Positions 60,819-64,000 of a DNA stretch of 64,000 nt are shown here, one piece after another (position 1 is the stretch's first letter; each line of letters starts with the position of its first letter). The notes beneath the pieces are model-generated. The model made no database searches. It was not told the DNA's origin and saw nothing but the letters and a program-made list of their open reading frames with translations. Source of the DNA: Clostridium aquiflavi. GTDB lineage: Bacteria; Bacillota; Clostridia; Clostridiales; Clostridiaceae. The stretch is from assembly GCF_031344075.1 (NCBI RefSeq), contig NZ_JAVJAN010000015.1, positions 15,792-79,791 on the forward strand, read 5' to 3'. A program made the translations under genes and the position numbers.

Positions 60819-62024
60819 TTGCAAGAGTATATTTTTGAAAATAATTTAAAGTTAATATATAAAAAAAGTGAATCAGAATTATCTTCTATATGTATATCTT
60901 TAGAAGCAGGAGCAGGAGTAGAAAAAGATATTTTAGGAATAGCGCATGCTACAGAGCATATGGTATTTAAAAATACTAAAAATAGAAATGAAGCACAAAT
61001 AAACAAAGAGTTAAGTTCTATATTTGGGTTTCATAATGCTATGACTAATTATCCATATGTAATATATTATGGAACTCTACTTGGTGATGAACTTGAAAAA
61101 GGATTAGAGATTTTTTCCGACATAATTATAAATCCAGAATTCGTTGAGGATGGATTTAAAGAGGAAATGAATGTAATAATAGAAGAACTTAATGAATGGG
61201 ATGAGGAAGTTGAACAATATTGCGAGGATAAGCTATTTTTAAATTCATTTCAAAATAGAAGAATAAAATATCCTATAATAGGTCTTGAAGATCAACTTAA
61301 ATCTATAAAATTAGAAGATGTTAAGAAGTTTTATGAAGAATATTATTTTCCAGGAAATACGTCTATTGCTGTAATATCTTCACTAGAATTTGAAGAAGTA
61401 AAGAACTTAGTAGAAAAATATTTCGGATTATGGGAAAAGAAAATTAAAATAATAGAAGAAGTTTATTATGAAAATAATGTTGAAAATACATTTATAAATG
61501 TAAGAGAAGGTTTAAAAACTTGTAAGGTTCAAATGATTTTTTCTATACATGAACTAAATGATAATGAGATTAGTTTATTAAGGGTATTTGATGAGTATTT
61601 TGGACAAGGCGTAAATTCATTACTTTTTGATACATTAAGAACTAAAAATGGACTTGTTTATGATGTTATTACTAATATTGCTCATGAAAAATACATAAAA
61701 CTTTATAAAATTACATTTAGTACATCAAAAGAAAATGTAGGTAAATCTATAGAATTAATAAAACAATGTATCAATAAACTTGCTGAATTAAAAAATAGCA
61801 TTGAGATGAAAGATATAAAACAGTTAGTAAAGTCTTATAAACTTAAAAAATTGTTTAAAGAAGAAAAGAGTATTGTACTAGCAAAAGAAATTTCAACTTA
61901 CGATACTATGTTTGGTGATTATAAAGTATATACAAATGAAAATTTAGATAATATAACAAAAGAAGATATATTTGATATAGCAATAAAAACATTAAAAAAT
62001 TCATCTATAGAAATTATATCTTAA
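60819..62024 (+). CDS. M16-family zinc metallopeptidase (insulinase/PqqF-like)
   Basis: The 401-residue protein is one M16 half-unit. The inverted zinc motif HATEH (H43, E46, H47) is intact, and the downstream glutamates in FKEEMNVIIEELNEW supply the third ligand; the second domain (about 210-400) is the inactive partner fold. No signal peptide, so it is cytoplasmic. TTG is the start, 6 nt after AGGGGGAAG. Some M16 enzymes trim modified-peptide leaders; it lies two genes after scfB, so a role in SCIFF maturation is possible but unproven. Confidence 0.88.
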   Translation: MQEYIFENNLKLIYKKSESELSSICISLEAGAGVEKDILGIAHATEHMVFKNTKNRNEAQINKELSSIFGFHNAMTNYPYVIYYGTLLGDELEKGLEIFSDIIINPEFVEDGFKEEMNVIIEELNEWDEEVEQYCEDKLFLNSFQNRRIKYPIIGLEDQLKSIKLEDVKKFYEEYYFPGNTSIAVISSLEFEEVKNLVEKYFGLWEKKIKIIEEVYYENNVENTFINVREGLKTCKVQMIFSIHELNDNEISLLRVFDEYFGQGVNSLLFDTLRTKNGLVYDVITNIAHEKYIKLYKITFSTSKENVGKSIELIKQCINKLAELKNSIEMKDIKQLVKSYKLKKLFKEEKSIVLAKEISTYDTMFGDYKVYTNENLDNITKEDIFDIAIKTLKNSSIEIIS

Positions 62025-62061
62025 AGATAATATTTACTAACATTATTATATTTTAAGAAAA

Positions 62062-62246
62062 GTTAAGAGTGTAATATAATGGCGTAGTGGCATTGAAATT
62101 TGCTTTTTAGAACTCTTAATGAATATTGTCACATTTACTGCTTGTACTAATTTCATATTGGGAGCAAGCTAAAATAGGACTATATTCATTATTAGTGTTC
62201 TTAAAGTAAATTTCACAGTCCACAAGCTTTATATTACACTCTTAAC
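62062..62246. mobile_element. 185-bp foldback element
   Basis: GTTAAGAGTGTAATATAA (62062-62079) and its exact complement (62229-62246) bound the element; the next 45 bp inside each end are also largely complementary (GAAATTTGCTTT..AGAAC..AATGAATAT against ATATTCATT..GTTCTT..AAATTTC), leaving a central loop with GCTTG/CAAGC. No reading frame or clear target duplication. It fills the gap before the decarboxylase gene. Confidence 0.75.
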
Positions 62247-62280
62247 TACTAGTTAAAATATATAAAGGAAAGGGAACAAT

Positions 62281-63696
62281 ATGAAAGAACGTATTCCATT
62301 GTTAAATGAATTGATAAAATATCATAAAGAAAAGAATTTATTGCTTTCTATGCCTGGCAATAAAGCTGGCTTAGGTTTTCTAAAAGATGATATTGGAAAG
62401 GAATTTGCGAAAAATTTAGGATTTTTTGATATTACGGAAGTAGATCCTTTGGATAATCTTCATTGTCCTGAAGGGGTCATAAAAGAAGCTCAAGAGTTAC
62501 TTAGTAAAACTTATAATTCAAAAAAAGCTTATTTTTTAGTGAATGGGAGCTCTTGTGGAAATTTAGCTTCAATATTTGATGCATTTGATGAAGGTGATGA
62601 GGTTATAGTAGAAAGAAATTGTCATAAATCTATATACAATGCATTAATTTTAAGAAAATTAAAGGTTAGATATATTGAACCAATAGTAGATCTTGAAAAA
62701 GATATATTTTTACCTCCAAATAAAGAAAACATATATAAGGCATTAGAAAATTGCAATAATCCTAAAGGAATAATTTTAACTTATCCAAATTATTTTGGAA
62801 TAACTTATGATATTGAAGAAATTTTAAAAGATTTAAAGAAAAGAAATTTAAATATTATTATAGATGCGGCTCATGGAGCACATTTTGGACAAAGTGATAA
62901 GTTACCTAAAGATATATATTATCTAGCTGATTATGTTGTTTTAAGTGCACATAAAACTTTGCCAGCATTAACACAGGGGGCATACCTTTTGGTTAATAAT
63001 GATAGTGAAAGCATAGAGTTTTATTTAAAAACTTTTATGAGCACTTCACCATCATATTTAATTATGGCCTCTTTAGATTATTCAAGACATTATTTAGATG
63101 AATATGGAGTGAATGATTATAAAGAATTAATATGCAATTGCCAAATATGGAAAGATAAAATTAATTCTTTAAATAAAACGTATATACTTTCTAAAGAAGA
63201 CTTAGAATTTGAATATGATATAGATATAACAAGATATGTAATGTTATTACCAAGTGGGTATAGTGGACATAAATTTCTGGATTATTTAAGAGAGAATAAA
63301 ATACAAGCTGAAATGAGTTTTTCAAGAGGGGTAGTTTTAATATTATCTCCGTTTAATACTGAAGGTGATTTTGAATATATTTTTAAGGTCATAGAAAATT
63401 TAGATATAGAAGTATTAAAAAATAATAGCGATGTTAATGCTAAATATTATAATCTTGTTCCAAATAAAAAATTAGAACCTCATGAGGTATTTAAATTAAA
63501 AGGAACTTATCGCAAAGTAGGAGAGAGTGAAGGAAAAATATCTAAAAATATGATAATACCATATCCACCAGGAATACCTTTAGTTTGTCCAGGAGAAGTA
63601 ATAAGTAGGGATGCAATTAATATAATAGAAGATTATATTTTGAATAAAAAAAGTATTATAGGTGTAGAAAATAATATAATAGAAGTTGTTGATTAG
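62281..63696 (+). CDS. Orn/Lys/Arg decarboxylase-family PLP enzyme
   Basis: The 471-residue fold-type I enzyme has LLSMPGNKAGLGF near residue 23, FLVNGSSCGNLASI, ERNCHKSIYNAL, the Asp-containing IIIDAAHGAHFG and the PLP lysine in SAHKTLPALTQGAYL (about residue 225), with a short C-terminal domain (EPHEVFKLKG, PPGIPLVCPGEVIS). It is shorter than the inducible enzymes and like B. subtilis YaaO/SpeA-type proteins. It should decarboxylate arginine, lysine or ornithine for polyamines. AAAGG precedes the ATG. Confidence 0.88.
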   Translation: MKERIPLLNELIKYHKEKNLLLSMPGNKAGLGFLKDDIGKEFAKNLGFFDITEVDPLDNLHCPEGVIKEAQELLSKTYNSKKAYFLVNGSSCGNLASIFDAFDEGDEVIVERNCHKSIYNALILRKLKVRYIEPIVDLEKDIFLPPNKENIYKALENCNNPKGIILTYPNYFGITYDIEEILKDLKKRNLNIIIDAAHGAHFGQSDKLPKDIYYLADYVVLSAHKTLPALTQGAYLLVNNDSESIEFYLKTFMSTSPSYLIMASLDYSRHYLDEYGVNDYKELICNCQIWKDKINSLNKTYILSKEDLEFEYDIDITRYVMLLPSGYSGHKFLDYLRENKIQAEMSFSRGVVLILSPFNTEGDFEYIFKVIENLDIEVLKNNSDVNAKYYNLVPNKKLEPHEVFKLKGTYRKVGESEGKISKNMIIPYPPGIPLVCPGEVISRDAINIIEDYILNKKSIIGVENNIIEVVD

Positions 63697-63706
63697 CTAA
63701 ATAAGT

Positions 63707-63761
63707 TCAATTACAATGTCACTTTACTTATTGCATATATCAACACATATTTAAAACCGAG
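63707..63761. mobile_element. Repeat family B, right half only
   Basis: CAATTACAAT, then TTGCATATATCAACAC and TTTAAAACCGAG match the right half of the element at 36479-36619. The left half is missing; it starts 10 bp after the decarboxylase stop. Confidence 0.7.
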
Positions 63762-63813
63762 ATTAATAAAAATAATCCTATTTTAGTAGAAAATAACTAC
63801 TTAATAGTATTAT

Positions 63814-64000
63814 TTTTTTATTCTTTAGGAATTTATATTATTAAAAAATTTGTAGATAACTTTTAAAATAATGTGTTTTAAAGGTATTATGAGTACCCCT
63901 AAAGAATAAAAAACAATCATATGCCGCACCATTATTCCTGCACTGCGTTTGGAAAGGGCGCATGGCTAAAAAAATCGACGGCTCCAAAGTCGCCTTAGCG
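63814..64000 (+). repeat. Repeat family A, long form (copy 5, cut by window end)
   Basis: TTTTTTATTCTTTAGG (63814-63829) and its exact complement (63898-63913) bound a 100-bp unit holding TGTAGATAA, a one-base variant of the DnaA-box 9-mer (63851-63859). A roughly 85-nt GC-richer tail follows (GCACTGCGTTTGG; AAATCGACGGCTCC; AAAGTCGCCTTAGCG) and runs off the end. Same layout as 7901-8096. Confidence 0.78.

Noticed and set aside
62062..62246. Riboswitch or T-box leader for the decarboxylase
   Set aside because: Almost complete end-to-end complementarity and no recognisable aptamer or specifier loop favour a foldback element.
7901..63913. Reading the DnaA-box 9-mers as replication origins
   Set aside because: Each repeat has a single 9-mer, with no cluster of boxes, no DUE and no dnaA/dnaN nearby.

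Overview
The window is a continuous piece of an AT-rich, low-GC Firmicute chromosome. It is most likely a Clostridium sensu stricto species: A/T-ending codons dominate, Shine-Dalgarno sites are strong (AGGAGG/GGGGG), and the gene set includes an N-terminal-rubredoxin (reverse) rubrerythrin, the SCIFF ranthipeptide pair, meso-DAP dehydrogenase, tandem FeoA with FeoB, and clostridial queuine salvage. I see no rRNA, tRNA, CRISPR array, prophage or intact transposase. Species cannot be settled from the sequence alone.

Layout. 0-5.6 kb: secreted M13 peptidase; a radical SAM / DUF4130 DNA-repair pair behind a LexA-like box; a HAD phosphatase; an unlisted 38-residue membrane peptide. 5.7-10.6 kb: flavin disulfide reductase/NADH oxidase, then the Fur-boxed feoA-feoA-feoB-Cys-rich iron(II) uptake operon. 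10.6-15.8 kb: tandem-HNH protein, DUF1540 protein, reverse rubrerythrin, nadA-nadB-nadC. 15.8-20.1 kb: a probable Fur-controlled non-coding RNA, a DMT transporter, and a preQ1-I riboswitch ahead of the queuine-salvage operon (queK-like hydrolase, ECF S component, queL-like radical SAM lyase). 20.2-28.7 kb: a visibly GC-richer ferric-siderophore locus with two paralogous lipoproteins behind duplicated promoter/leader regions, an AraC activator, two permeases, an ATPase, an exporter-type ABC half-transporter and a DtxR-like regulator. 29-39.2 kb: secreted endonuclease I, IS3 relic, cyclase/MarR pair, VanZ-RDD protein, ECF sigma/anti-sigma pair, ddh, DeoR/Cof pair, exported helical protein. 39.6-50 kb: chemoreceptor, SurE, YdcF-like membrane protein, a zinc-ligand-free S4 paralogue with a Fur/Zur-type box, DUF6110 protein plus P1B-type ATPase, small unknowns. 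50-64 kb: sbcD-sbcC, htpG, scfA-scfB (SCIFF and its radical SAM maturase), a second chemoreceptor, M16 peptidase, and an Orn/Lys/Arg-type decarboxylase.

How it fits together. Metal handling is the recurring theme. Fur-type 7-1-7 palindromes sit in front of feoA (one of them perfect), feoB, the ncRNA, the AraC regulator, the S4 paralogue, the exported helical protein and, weakly, the P-type ATPase operon. The siderophore locus looks like a cascade, Fur to AraC activator to two lipoprotein promoters. The queuine operon should hydrolyse queuosine, import the base and cleave it to preQ1, which the riboswitch senses.

Non-coding structure is rich. I found two dispersed repeat families and one foldback element. 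Family A has an ATTCTTTAGG core, five copies, starts in T-tracts and often carries a DnaA-box 9-mer; its long form ends in a terminator-like hairpin. Family B is a MITE with GGCTATGTTTTA-type ends, one copy having a perfect 8-bp target duplication. The foldback is 185 bp and lies before the decarboxylase. Several insert next to terminators, and one separates the preQ1 riboswitch from its operon.
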